In this document: positions 30,882 to 38,675 of the stretch, piece by piece
Numbering within the stretch: the first letter of the stretch is position 1
Layout of the letters: every line of letters begins with the position of its first letter
Source: Ferrovibrio sp965278975
GTDB taxonomy: Bacteria > Pseudomonadota > Alphaproteobacteria > Ferrovibrionales > Ferrovibrionaceae
Reading direction: 5' to 3'
Assembly: GCF_965278975.1 (NCBI RefSeq)
Contig: NZ_OZ257126.1
Coordinates: forward strand, 1,612,001-1,676,000
Length of the DNA stretch: 64,000 bases
The notes under the pieces: model-generated
The model's database searches: none
Seen by the model: the letters and a program-made list of their open reading frames with translations, nothing else
Told to the model about the DNA's origin: nothing
Program-made: the position numbers and the translations under genes

Positions 30882-32462
30882 ATGATCCGGTTGCGTGATG
30901 CGTTGCTCGGCCTCACCGGCTGGAAGCGGCTGATCGTCGCTTTCCTGGGCGGTGCGCTGCTCGCCGCCGCGCAGGCGCCGGTCTATGCCTGGCCGCTGGT
31001 GTTTGTCTGCCTGCCGCTGCTGCTGCTGCTCGGGCAATCCGCCGGCGGTGCCGATGATAAGTATGGCCGGCGCTATTTCTTCATCCACGCGGCTTTCTTC
31101 TACGGCTATTTCGTCGCCGGCCTGTACTGGATCGGCATCGCCTTCTTCGTCGATGCGGCGCGCTTCGCGCTGCTGCTGCCGCTGCCGGTGCTCGGGCTGC
31201 CGGCGGTGCTGGCGGTGTTTCCCGCCGCCGGTGCCTGGGCGGCGCAGCGTTTAGGTGGCAATGCCACGCCCTGGCGCGTGCTGCTGCTGCCCTTCGGCGT
31301 CACGCTCGGCGAAGCCTTGCGCGGTGTCATCCTCACCGGCTTTCCCTGGAATCTGATCGGCTATGTCTGGGCCGATACGCCGGCGGCGATGCAGCTCAGT
31401 GCTTTCATCGGCAGCCATGGCCTCGGCCTCGTCACGCTGCTGGCCGCTGCTGGCCTCGCCTTGCCGCTGCTGCCGGAAAGCCGGCGCCTGCGTGCTGTGG
31501 CCATCGCCCTGCCGCTGCTGCTCGGCTTGAGCATCGGCGGCGGCGCGCTGCGATTGCAGCAGGCCGAGGGCGAGGACATGCCCGATATCTGGCTGCGCCT
31601 GGTGCAGCCGAGCGTGGCGCAGACCCTGAAATGGCGCGACGACCTGCGCCAGAATCACCTGCGCCTGCATGCCGAACTGACCCGCAAGCCGGGGCAGAAG
31701 CCGTTCACCCATGTGATCTGGCCGGAAACCGCGATCCCCTATCTGGTGGATGAGAATCCCGATCTGCTGGCGGCGCTCGCCACCCTGCTGCCCCAGGGCG
31801 GGCAGTTGCTGGCCGGTGCGCCGCGCCGTGAATTCCAGAACGGCCAGACCGTGCGGCTCTATAACTCGCTGTTCGTGATCAACGACAAGGGCGGCCTGGA
31901 TGCGCGCTACGACAAGCTGCATCTGGTGCCGTTCGGCGAATACCTGCCGTTCCGCTCGGTACTTGGCGTCATCGGGCTCGACAAGCTGGCGGTCGGCAGC
32001 ATCGATTTCTCGCCCGGCCATGATGCCGAGCCGCTGATCCTGCCCGGCGACCTGCCCCTGATCCGCCCGCTGATCTGCTATGAGGCGATCTTCCCGGCCG
32101 AGGTGATGGCCCATGAGCCGCCGCCCGCCGCCATGCTGCTCAATATCACCAACGATGCCTGGTTCGGGCGTTCATCCGGCCCCTATCAGCATTTCGCCTC
32201 CGCCCGCATGCGCGCGGTGGAGCAGGGGGTGCCGCTGGTCCGTGCCGCCAACAATGGCATCTCGGCCATTATCGACCCCTGGGGCCGCATCATCGCCAGC
32301 CTGGGCCTGGATGAAGTCGGTATCGTTGAAGGGCCGCTGCCGGCCCCGATCCCGCAGCGTACGCTCTATAGTCGTGTGGGTGACCTACCCGTGCACTCTT
32401 TAGCGGGGGTTTTTCTACTTGCCGGCTGGGTGCGGCGCCGATTTGGCCCCAAGTTTCTCTGA
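30882..32462 (+). CDS. lnt: Apolipoprotein N-acyltransferase
   Basis: A 526-residue inner-membrane enzyme that N-acylates the terminal cysteine of lipoproteins. About six to seven transmembrane helices surround a carbon-nitrogen-hydrolase domain whose catalytic triad is visible: Glu282 (VIWPETAIPYL), Lys345 (ARYDKLHLVPFGEYLPF) and Cys399 (RPLICYEAIFP). LLNITNDAWFGRSSGPYQHF is also diagnostic. ATG 30882 is 4 bases after the corC stop; the longer frame upstream lies inside corC. The final transmembrane helix is near the C-terminus (LAGVFLLAGWVRRR). Confidence 0.95.
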   Translation: MIRLRDALLGLTGWKRLIVAFLGGALLAAAQAPVYAWPLVFVCLPLLLLLGQSAGGADDKYGRRYFFIHAAFFYGYFVAGLYWIGIAFFVDAARFALLLPLPVLGLPAVLAVFPAAGAWAAQRLGGNATPWRVLLLPFGVTLGEALRGVILTGFPWNLIGYVWADTPAAMQLSAFIGSHGLGLVTLLAAAGLALPLLPESRRLRAVAIALPLLLGLSIGGGALRLQQAEGEDMPDIWLRLVQPSVAQTLKWRDDLRQNHLRLHAELTRKPGQKPFTHVIWPETAIPYLVDENPDLLAALATLLPQGGQLLAGAPRREFQNGQTVRLYNSLFVINDKGGLDARYDKLHLVPFGEYLPFRSVLGVIGLDKLAVGSIDFSPGHDAEPLILPGDLPLIRPLICYEAIFPAEVMAHEPPPAAMLLNITNDAWFGRSSGPYQHFASARMRAVEQGVPLVRAANNGISAIIDPWGRIIASLGLDEVGIVEGPLPAPIPQRTLYSRVGDLPVHSLAGVFLLAGWVRRRFGPKFL

Positions 32463-32479
32463 TACCGTGATTGCAACGG

Positions 32480-32531
32480 TTGACCCTGCGCGCCTACCGA
32501 GCATACAAACGTAACCCATAAAAATGTATGC
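32480..32531 (+). promoter_or_regulatory. Candidate promoter with inverted repeat upstream of xre
   Basis: TTGACC (32480-32485) and ATACAA (32503-32508) are 17 bases apart. GCATACA (32501-32507) and TGTATGC (32525-32531) form a 7-bp perfect inverted repeat covering the -10 region and the expected start. The arrangement suggests a repressor site, possibly for the XRE protein encoded downstream. Confidence 0.4.
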
Positions 32532-32634
32532 GGACCGTCTGCGCGGCCGCGGGCTATCCGACGGTCAAGTGGGGAATGCGGCAGGGTATTTGGGGGTCGC
32601 ACCCGGTTTGACGGCCGCAACAGGGGACGGTGGC

Positions 32635-33075
32635 GTGGCGAAGAATCCGGTGGATGTGTATGTTGGCGGCCGGCTCAAAATCCGCCGCACCTATGTCGGG
32701 ATGAGCCAGGAGCGCCTGGGCCAGTATGTCGGCCTCACCTTCCAGCAGATCCAGAAATACGAAAAAGGCGCCAACCGCATCGGTGCCAGCCGGCTGTACC
32801 AGTTCGCCCGCCTGCTGAATGTGGCCCCGGCCTATTTCTTCGAGGGCCTGGACGCACAGCCGGGGATGGAAACCGTACCCGGTCTGGCCGAGAACCCGCT
32901 GCCCGAGATCGAGGGTCAGCCGCTGCCGCCGGAGCCGCAGATGACGCGGGAAAACCTCGAATTGCTGCGCTCCTTCGAGGCCATCCGCAATGGCTCGCTG
33001 CGTCGCCGGGTGCTGGACCTGGTGCGCTCCATGGCGCTGGAGCAGGGCCCCGACAGCGGCAATGGCGGCGACTGA
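32635..33075 (+). CDS. XRE-type helix-turn-helix regulator
   Basis: A 146-residue regulator with a cro/C1-type HTH at residues about 8-70: VAKNPVDVYVGGRLKIRRTY, GMSQERLGQYVGLTFQQIQKYE and GANRIGASRLYQFARLLNV. This subfamily is near-universal in alphaproteobacteria between lnt and metK, but its targets are poorly known. GTG 32635 is chosen because family members start close to NPVDVYVG and AGGGGAC lies 8 bases upstream; an open frame extends back to 32524. The C-terminal part has a Pro/Glu-rich linker and a conserved helix (LLRSFEAIRNGSLRRRVLDL). Confidence 0.87.
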   Translation: MAKNPVDVYVGGRLKIRRTYVGMSQERLGQYVGLTFQQIQKYEKGANRIGASRLYQFARLLNVAPAYFFEGLDAQPGMETVPGLAENPLPEIEGQPLPPEPQMTRENLELLRSFEAIRNGSLRRRVLDLVRSMALEQGPDSGNGGD

Positions 33076-33085
33076 AGCCGGCCCT

Positions 33086-33110
33086 GGACTCTGGCCCCGG
33101 ACTCTGGCCC
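33086..33110 (+). repeat. Short tandem repeat upstream of metK
   Basis: GGACTCTGGCCCC is present twice in tandem (33086-33098 and 33099-33110, the second one base shorter) just after the xre stop. It looks like slippage and has no obvious role. Confidence 0.7.
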
Positions 33111-33146
33111 GGCCTGCGCTTCATCGCCGACAGCAATCGATGTAAC

Positions 33147-33177
33147 TTGACCCGCCGCCCCGCCTCTGCGACATAAC
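33147..33177 (+). promoter_or_regulatory. Weak candidate promoter for metK
   Basis: CTTGACC with TTGACC at 33147-33152 is a good alphaproteobacterial -35; CATAAC (33172-33177) lies 19 bases on, a long spacing. The remaining leader to 33292 has no riboswitch consensus that I can recognise. Confidence 0.3.
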
Positions 33178-33292
33178 GGGACTTTTTCGCTTGTCCGGCA
33201 GCCGCGAATCGCCGGATCCGGGGCGCGCGCCATGCGCCGCCGGTGCATTCTGGACACCGACCGTTTGGCGCGGTCGCACGGAGATAAACGAC

Positions 33293-34510
33293 GTGGCGCG
33301 TAACTCTTCCTATCTCTTCACCAGCGAGTCGGTTTCCGAAGGCCATCCGGACAAGGTCTGCGACCAGATCTCCGATGCCGTGCTTGATCTCTTCCTCAAG
33401 GAAGATCCCTATGCGCGCGTTGCCTGCGAAACCCTGACCACCACCAACCGCATTGTGCTGGCCGGCGAAGTGCGCGGCCCGGCGAGCCTGGTGTCGAAGT
33501 CGGGCGCGGTGAACAAGAAGAAGATCGAGGAAGCGGCCCGCGCCACGGTCAAGAAGATCGGCTACGAGCAGGATGGCTTCCACTGGAAGCATGCCAAGGT
33601 CGATGTGCTGCTGCACGGCCAGTCGGCCGATATCGCTGTGGGCGTCGATGCCGCCGGCAACAAGGATGAAGGCGCCGGCGACCAGGGCATCATGTTCGGC
33701 TACGCCTGCAACGAGACGCCGGAACTGATGCCGGCGCCGATCCAGCTTTCGCACAATATCCTGTCGCTGATGGCCGCTGCGCGCCATTCCGGCAAGGAAC
33801 CGCTGCTCGGCCCCGATGCCAAGAGCCAGGTGACCCTGCTGTACAAGAACGGCAAGCCGACCGGCGCCACCGCCGTTGTCGTTTCCACCCAGCATGCTGC
33901 CAAGGACAAGAAGGGCCGCGAGCTCGAGTCCGGCGACATCAAGAAGATCGTGCGTCCCTATGTGCTCAAGGCGCTGCCGAAGGGCTGGATGTGCGATGAC
34001 GAGCATTTCTACGTCAACCCGACTGGCCGCTTCGTCATTGGCGGCCCGGACGGCGATGCCGGCCTCACCGGCCGCAAGATCATCGTCGACACCTACGGCG
34101 GCGCGGCGCCCCATGGCGGCGGCGCCTTCTCCGGCAAGGACCCGACCAAGGTTGACCGCTCGGCCGCCTATGCCGCGCGCTACCTGGCGAAGAACGTGGT
34201 TGCCGCCGGCCTGGCCGACAAGTGCCTGATCCAGCTTTCCTACGCCATCGGCGTTGCCCATCCGCTGTCGGTCTACGTTTCCACCTACGGCACCGGCAAG
34301 GCTGATGAAGCCAAGATCGCCAAGGTGCTGCAGGAACTGGTGAGCTTGAGCCCGCGCGGCATCCGCGAGCATCTCAAGCTCAACCGCCCGATCTATGCCC
34401 GCACCGCCGCCTACGGCCATTTTGGCCGCAAGCCGGAAAAGGATGGCGGCTTCTCGTGGGAAAAGACCGATCTGGTCAAGGACCTGAAGTCGGCCTTCAA
34501 CGTGAAGTGA
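33293..34510 (+). CDS. metK: S-adenosylmethionine synthase
   Basis: A 405-residue enzyme making SAM from methionine and ATP. Landmarks: FTSESVSEGHPDKVCDQISD (active-site His and Mg ligand), GAGDQGIMFGYACNETPELM, GGPDGDAGLTGRKIIVDTYG and GGGAFSGKDPTKVDRSAAYA. It starts at GTG 33293 after GGAGATAA; the upstream open frame to 33191 does not resemble the family. The stop overlaps the trmB GTG (GTGA). An insertion-containing form of this length is usual in Rhodospirillales-type alphaproteobacteria. Confidence 0.96.
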   Translation: MARNSSYLFTSESVSEGHPDKVCDQISDAVLDLFLKEDPYARVACETLTTTNRIVLAGEVRGPASLVSKSGAVNKKKIEEAARATVKKIGYEQDGFHWKHAKVDVLLHGQSADIAVGVDAAGNKDEGAGDQGIMFGYACNETPELMPAPIQLSHNILSLMAAARHSGKEPLLGPDAKSQVTLLYKNGKPTGATAVVVSTQHAAKDKKGRELESGDIKKIVRPYVLKALPKGWMCDDEHFYVNPTGRFVIGGPDGDAGLTGRKIIVDTYGGAAPHGGGAFSGKDPTKVDRSAAYAARYLAKNVVAAGLADKCLIQLSYAIGVAHPLSVYVSTYGTGKADEAKIAKVLQELVSLSPRGIREHLKLNRPIYARTAAYGHFGRKPEKDGGFSWEKTDLVKDLKSAFNVK

Positions 34511-35232
34511 CCCCTAGTCCAGAAGACGATACCGACGGCGCGGCAGAAATGCCGCGCCGTCTCATTTTCGGCCGCCGCCGGGGCCGCAAGCTGACGCCGC
34601 TCGGCAACACGCGCATGGATACCTGGCTGCCGCGCCTGGAATTGCCGCGTGCTGACACGCCCGTTGCGTTCGGCCGGCCGGTGCGCGCCACCTGGCTGGA
34701 AATCGGCTTTGGTGTCGGCGATCACCTGCAGGCCCAGGCGGAAATGCATCCCGATGTCGGCTTTGTCGGCGTCGAGCCGTTTCTGAACGGTGTCGCGCGC
34801 CTGGTCGGGCATGTTGCCGAGCGTGCCGAGACCGGTGACGAAAGCCTGGCGCAGCGTATCCGGCTGTTCACCGATGATGCCCGGCTGCTGCTCAAGGCTT
34901 TGCCCGAGGCCAGCATCGAACGCGCCTTCGTGCTGTTTCCCGATCCGTGGCCGAAGAAGCGGCATCAATGGCGCCGCATCGTCAACCCGGACACGCTGGT
35001 CGACCTGGCCCGCGTGATCAGGCCGGGCGGCGAGCTGCGGCTGGCCACCGATGTGCCCGATTATGGCCGCGGCATGCTGCTGCATGCCCAGAACCAGCCG
35101 GCTTTCCGCTGGCTGGCTGAAAGCGCTGCCGACTGGCGCCAGCGCCCGGCCGACTGGCCGAGCAGCAAGTATGAACGCAAGGCAGTGGCCGCCGGCCGCG
35201 CCTGCCTCTATCTTCGCTTTCAGCGGGTTTGA
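34507..35232 (+). CDS. trmB: tRNA (guanine-N7-)-methyltransferase
   Basis: A 241-residue SAM-dependent methyltransferase for m7G46 of tRNA. A basic N-terminus (MPRRLIFGRRRGRKLTPLG) precedes the Rossmann motif TWLEIGFGVGDHLQAQAEMH, FVGVEPFLNGVARLV, and the TrmB signature FVLFPDPWPKKRHQWRRIV, then RPGGELRLATDVPDYG. The GTG at 34507 overlaps the metK stop; ATG 34549 is an alternative that would shorten it by 14 residues. Position after metK is conserved. Confidence 0.94.
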   Translation: MTPSPEDDTDGAAEMPRRLIFGRRRGRKLTPLGNTRMDTWLPRLELPRADTPVAFGRPVRATWLEIGFGVGDHLQAQAEMHPDVGFVGVEPFLNGVARLVGHVAERAETGDESLAQRIRLFTDDARLLLKALPEASIERAFVLFPDPWPKKRHQWRRIVNPDTLVDLARVIRPGGELRLATDVPDYGRGMLLHAQNQPAFRWLAESAADWRQRPADWPSSKYERKAVAAGRACLYLRFQRV

Positions 35233-35274
35233 ACCAGCGGAGGCGGTGGCCTTGACCCAAGCAATAGCGGCGCA

Positions 35275-35868
35275 ATGACACTGCGGCTGATCCTGGCGGG
35301 CTTCTGCGGTGGCGTGATTGCCGCCCTGGCGCTGACTCTGGGCCAGCACATCCTGGAACTGCCGCTGCGCCAGCAGGCACTGCTGGCCGCCGGCCTCGAC
35401 CTGCCGCCGCCGAGCCGCCAGATGGATGTGATCATCATCCGCAACCTATTGTTTGGATTTGTCTTTTCTACACTTCTGGCGGCCGTCTACACGCACCGGG
35501 CGCCGCCTGAGGGCAGGGTAAGCTGGCGTGAGGCGGCACTCTGGGGTCTGGCCGGGTTCATCGCGCTCGCCCTGGCGCCGGGCCTCACCCTGCCACCGAC
35601 CATCGATGGCCTGGTGCATGAGGAGGCGCCGGTCTGGTGGCTGGTCGCCATGGCCGGGGCGGCTTTGGGCCTGGGGCTGCTGGCTTTTGGCCGCCGCTGG
35701 CGCTGGCTGGGCTTGCCGCTGCTGCTGGCGCCGCCGCTTTTGGCCCCGGAATCCGCGATAGAGGACGCGCCGGAAGGGTTCCTCTATGTCGATCTGGCGC
35801 TCGATCTGGGTTTCTGGCTGCTGCTGGGGCTGGCCACGGCCTGGGTGCTGCGGCGCATGAACCGCTAA
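35275..35868 (+). CDS. CbtA-like membrane protein (putative cobalt transporter subunit)
   Basis: A 197-residue inner-membrane protein with five predicted helices. LILAGFCGGVIAALALTLGQ, the ALWGLAGFIALALAPGLTLPP segment and a later AALGLGLLAFGRRW resemble the CbtA family, proposed from comparative genomics to be a cobalt transporter subunit linked to B12 riboswitches. The protein is somewhat shorter than typical CbtA, and no small His-containing CbtB gene or cobalamin riboswitch is adjacent. The functional label therefore remains tentative. It lies between trmB and the rimP operon promoter. Confidence 0.55.
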   Translation: MTLRLILAGFCGGVIAALALTLGQHILELPLRQQALLAAGLDLPPPSRQMDVIIIRNLLFGFVFSTLLAAVYTHRAPPEGRVSWREAALWGLAGFIALALAPGLTLPPTIDGLVHEEAPVWWLVAMAGAALGLGLLAFGRRWRWLGLPLLLAPPLLAPESAIEDAPEGFLYVDLALDLGFWLLLGLATAWVLRRMNR

Positions 35869-35899
35869 CAGACCGGGCCGATTCGTGACCAGAAAAGCC

Positions 35900-35927
35900 T
35901 TGCATCGCGGCTATTTGGCGCTATAAA
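35900..35927 (+). promoter_or_regulatory. Sigma-70-type promoter of the rimP-nusA operon
   Basis: TTGCAT (35900-35905) and TATAAA (35922-35927) are separated by 16 bases, predicting transcription from about 35934, with a 150-base leader before rimP. It is the best promoter match seen ahead of this operon. Confidence 0.6.
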
Positions 35928-35977
35928 GGCGCCACATTGCTGGCCTGGTCCTGGTTGGATCAGAAGATTGGATGAGG

Positions 35978-35999
35978 ATGGGCCAGACGGCCCATTTTT
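35978..35999 (+). terminator. Intrinsic terminator / attenuator in the rimP leader
   Basis: ATGGGCC-AGAC-GGCCCAT is a perfect 7-bp stem with a tetraloop, followed by TTTTT. It lies downstream of the putative rimP promoter and 88 bases before rimP, so it would stop most transcripts of the operon unless read through. TGGCC at 35940 could pair with GGCCA at 35981 as a small antiterminator. Confidence 0.7.
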
Positions 36000-36087
36000 C
36001 GTTTCTGCGCCCGAGCCATTTTTGCCAGGGCTGCGCTGCGGGAAACCGGGCCGCGTTGATCGACAATACGGAGCTGTAAACCGAGGC

Positions 36088-36624
36088 ATGTCCACGGCTG
36101 CCAAGATTGAGCAGATGATTGCGCCGACGCTTGAGGCGATGGGCTATGCCGTGGTGCGCGTGAAGCTGCAGGGCGGCCAGCGTCCGGTGTTGCAGATCAT
36201 GGCCGAACGCGAGACCGGCGGGGAACCGCATGATGGCGGTTTCAACATTGATGATTGCACGGAGATCAGCCGCGCGGTGTCGGCCATCCTTGATGTCGAG
36301 GATCCGATCCCGGAGGCCTACAATCTCGAAGTGTCTTCCCCCGGCCTCGACCGGCCGCTGGTGAAGCTGAAGGATTTCGACCGTTTCAAGGGTTTTGTCG
36401 CCCGCGTCGAACTGGGCCATGCCCATGAGGGGCGCAAGCGCTTCCGTGGCCGCCTGCTCGGCATCGAAGGCGAGAGCGTGAAGCTGCAGGATGATGAGGG
36501 CAAGGACGCCACTTTGTGGAGCCTGCCGCATGGCGATATCACCAGCGCCAAGCTGGTGCTGACGGATGAGTTGCTGCGTCTCGGGGCCGCACAAAAGGCG
36601 GCTGCCGAACATGCAGCAGAGTGA
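36088..36624 (+). CDS. rimP: Ribosome maturation factor RimP
   Basis: A 178-residue protein needed for 30S subunit maturation. Marks: IEQMIAPTLEAMGYAVVRVK, NIDDCTEISRAVSAILDVED and the strongly conserved YNLEVSSPGLDRPL, followed by an SH3-like C-terminal domain (FRGRLLGIEGESVKLQDDEG). GAGG before ATG 36088 sets the start; the upstream in-frame region would translate through the leader hairpin and is not used. First gene of the rimP-to-pnp operon. Confidence 0.94.
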   Translation: MSTAAKIEQMIAPTLEAMGYAVVRVKLQGGQRPVLQIMAERETGGEPHDGGFNIDDCTEISRAVSAILDVEDPIPEAYNLEVSSPGLDRPLVKLKDFDRFKGFVARVELGHAHEGRKRFRGRLLGIEGESVKLQDDEGKDATLWSLPHGDITSAKLVLTDELLRLGAAQKAAAEHAAE

Positions 36625-36660
36625 TTTGACCAGTTCAAGCATGCGTACGAGGACCTGACC

Positions 36661-38175
36661 ATGGAACCCGTGACCAGTTACAACCGCATCGAGTTGCTGC
36701 AGGTGGCCGATGCCGTCGCCCGCGAAAAGACCATCGACCGCGATGTGGTGCTGATGGCGATGGAGGATGCGATCCAGAAGGCGGCGCGCGCGCGCTACGG
36801 CCTGGAAAACGACATCCACGCCGATATCGACCGCAAGACCGGCGAAATCCGCCTCGCCCGCTATCTGCAGGTGGTGGAGCAGATCGAGAATGACGCCATC
36901 GAGATCGGCCTGGTCGAAGCCCAGCGCCGCAATCCCGATGCGCAGATCGGCGACGTGATCGCCGAGCCGCTGCCGCCGATCGATTTCGGCCGCATCCAGG
37001 CGCAGACCGCCAAGCAGGTGATCGTGCAGAAGGTGCGCGAAGCCGAGCGTGAGCGGCAGTATGAGGAATACAAGGACCGCATCGGCGAGATCGTCAACGG
37101 CCTGGTCAAGCGCGTCGAATACGGCAATGTCACGGTCGATCTGGGCCGCGCCGAAGCCATCATCCGCCGCGACGAATTGCTGCCGCGCGAAACCTTCCGC
37201 CAGGGCGACCGTGTGCGCGCCTATATCTTCGACGTGCGCAAGGAGCCGCGTGGCCCGCAGATTTTCCTGTCGCGCTCGCATCCGCAGTTCATGGCCAAGC
37301 TGTTCGCCCAGGAAGTGCCGGAAGTCTATGACGGCATCATCGAGATCCGCGCCGTGGCGCGCGATCCGGGCAGCCGCGCCAAGATCGCCGTGCTGTCGAA
37401 TGACAACTCGATCGATCCCGTCGGCGCCTGCGTCGGTATGCGCGGCAGCCGCGTGCAGGCGGTGGTGAACGAATTGCAGGGCGAGAAGATCGACATCATC
37501 AAGTGGTCGCCGGATCCGGCCACCTTCATCGTCAACGCGCTGGCCCCGGCGGAAGTCGCCAAGGTGGTGCTGGATGAAGAAACAAACCGCGTCGAGGTCG
37601 TGGTGCCGACCGACCAGCTGTCGCTGGCGATTGGCCGCCGTGGCCAGAATGTGCGTCTGGCCTCGCAGCTGACCGGCTACGACATCGACATCCTCACCGA
37701 GGAAGAAGAGTCCGAGCGCCGCCAGAAGGAATTCCGCGAGCGCAGCCAGCTGTTCATCGATGCCCTGGATGTGGACGAAGTGATCGCCCAGCTGCTGGTC
37801 ACCGAAGGCTTCACCAAGGTCGAGGAACTGGCCTATCTGCCGCTCGAAGAGCTGATGGAAATCGAAGGCTTCGACGGCGATCTGGCGCAGGAACTGCACG
37901 ACCGCGCGCTGGAATTCATCGAGCGCCGCAATGCCGAGTTCGAGGACAAGCGCAAGGCGCTGGGCGTCGTTGACGAGGTGGCCGAGATCGAAGGCCTCAC
38001 CCCGCCGATGCTTGCCGCGCTGGGCGAGAAGGGCGTGAAGACGCTGGACGATCTGGCCGATCTGGCTGGCGATGAGTTGCAGGAAATCGTCGGCGAGGGC
38101 GTGCTCTCGAACGACGATGCCAACGCCATCATCATGGCGGCGCGTCAGCATTGGTATGCCGACGAGCAGGGTTGA
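36661..38175 (+). CDS. nusA: Transcription termination/antitermination protein NusA
   Basis: A 504-residue RNA-polymerase-associated factor. N-terminal polymerase-binding domain (1 to about 130), S1 domain with GEIVNGLVKRVEYGNVTVDLG, KH domains with PVGACVGMRGSRVQAVVNEL and LAIGRRGQNVRLASQLTGYD, then two helix-hairpin-helix acidic repeats at the C-terminus (LEELMEIEGFDGDLAQELHD and LDDLADLAGDELQEIVGE). Full length for the family. NusA modulates pausing and intrinsic termination and could feed back on the leader hairpin upstream of rimP. Confidence 0.97.
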   Translation: MEPVTSYNRIELLQVADAVAREKTIDRDVVLMAMEDAIQKAARARYGLENDIHADIDRKTGEIRLARYLQVVEQIENDAIEIGLVEAQRRNPDAQIGDVIAEPLPPIDFGRIQAQTAKQVIVQKVREAERERQYEEYKDRIGEIVNGLVKRVEYGNVTVDLGRAEAIIRRDELLPRETFRQGDRVRAYIFDVRKEPRGPQIFLSRSHPQFMAKLFAQEVPEVYDGIIEIRAVARDPGSRAKIAVLSNDNSIDPVGACVGMRGSRVQAVVNELQGEKIDIIKWSPDPATFIVNALAPAEVAKVVLDEETNRVEVVVPTDQLSLAIGRRGQNVRLASQLTGYDIDILTEEEESERRQKEFRERSQLFIDALDVDEVIAQLLVTEGFTKVEELAYLPLEELMEIEGFDGDLAQELHDRALEFIERRNAEFEDKRKALGVVDEVAEIEGLTPPMLAALGEKGVKTLDDLADLAGDELQEIVGEGVLSNDDANAIIMAARQHWYADEQG

Positions 38176-38560
38176 AGTATTAGGGCCGGCGCGCCGCTGC
38201 CTGTTGAGTGGCGAGCGCCGGAAGCCTGATGACCTGATCCGCTTTGCGGTGACGGCAGCGGGCGAGGTGGTACCCGATCCGGGCCGGCTGTTGGGCGGGC
38301 GCGGATTGTGGCTGGCGCCGCAGGCGGGTTGGCCCGCCGATGCGGCCGTGCTGCGCAAGGCTTTTGCCCGCGCGGCGCGGCGGGCGGTGAAGCTGCCGGC
38401 GGACCTGCCGGCGGCAACGCTGGCTGCCCATGAAGCCCATTGCGCCGAACTGGCGCAGCGGGTGGCGCGGGCGGGATTGCAGTCACGGCCGCAGGCACCG
38501 TTATGCCGGCGGCTGGCACGGGATTTGGCCTGCCTCGCCTGGTTGCGCGGGACGGCTTAG
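38156..38560 (+). CDS. ylxR: YlxR family (DUF448) RNA-binding protein
   Basis: A 134-residue protein with the YlxR signature GPARRCLLSGERRKPDDLIR followed by FAVTAAGEVVPDPGRLLGGRGLW, and a basic helical C-terminus (FARAARRAVKLP). The family is nucleoid/RNA-associated and always encoded between nusA and infB. The only plausible start is ATG 38156, overlapping the nusA 3' end by 20 bases; no strong ribosome site is visible, so translation is probably coupled to nusA. Confidence 0.87.
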   Translation: MPTSRVEVLGPARRCLLSGERRKPDDLIRFAVTAAGEVVPDPGRLLGGRGLWLAPQAGWPADAAVLRKAFARAARRAVKLPADLPAATLAAHEAHCAELAQRVARAGLQSRPQAPLCRRLARDLACLAWLRGTA

Positions 38561-38675
38561 AGCGTTGAGTGGATTGCGTGGGTTGAAGACAGAGTAAGCG
38601 CGGCGGCCATGGCGGCTGTCGCGCCAACAGGAAAGGCCACGGATTGGATTCCGTGGTGGCGGAAGCGGATCAGGT

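Noticed and set aside
33076..33292. Possible SAM riboswitch in the metK leader
   Set aside because: I looked for SAM-II and SAM/SAH type consensus segments and found none; only a tandem repeat and a weak promoter are visible.
35911..38358. 815-codon reverse-strand open frame opposite rimP and nusA
   Set aside because: It is antisense to two certain genes and shows the His/Asp/Leu-rich composition of a shadow frame, with no recognisable domain.
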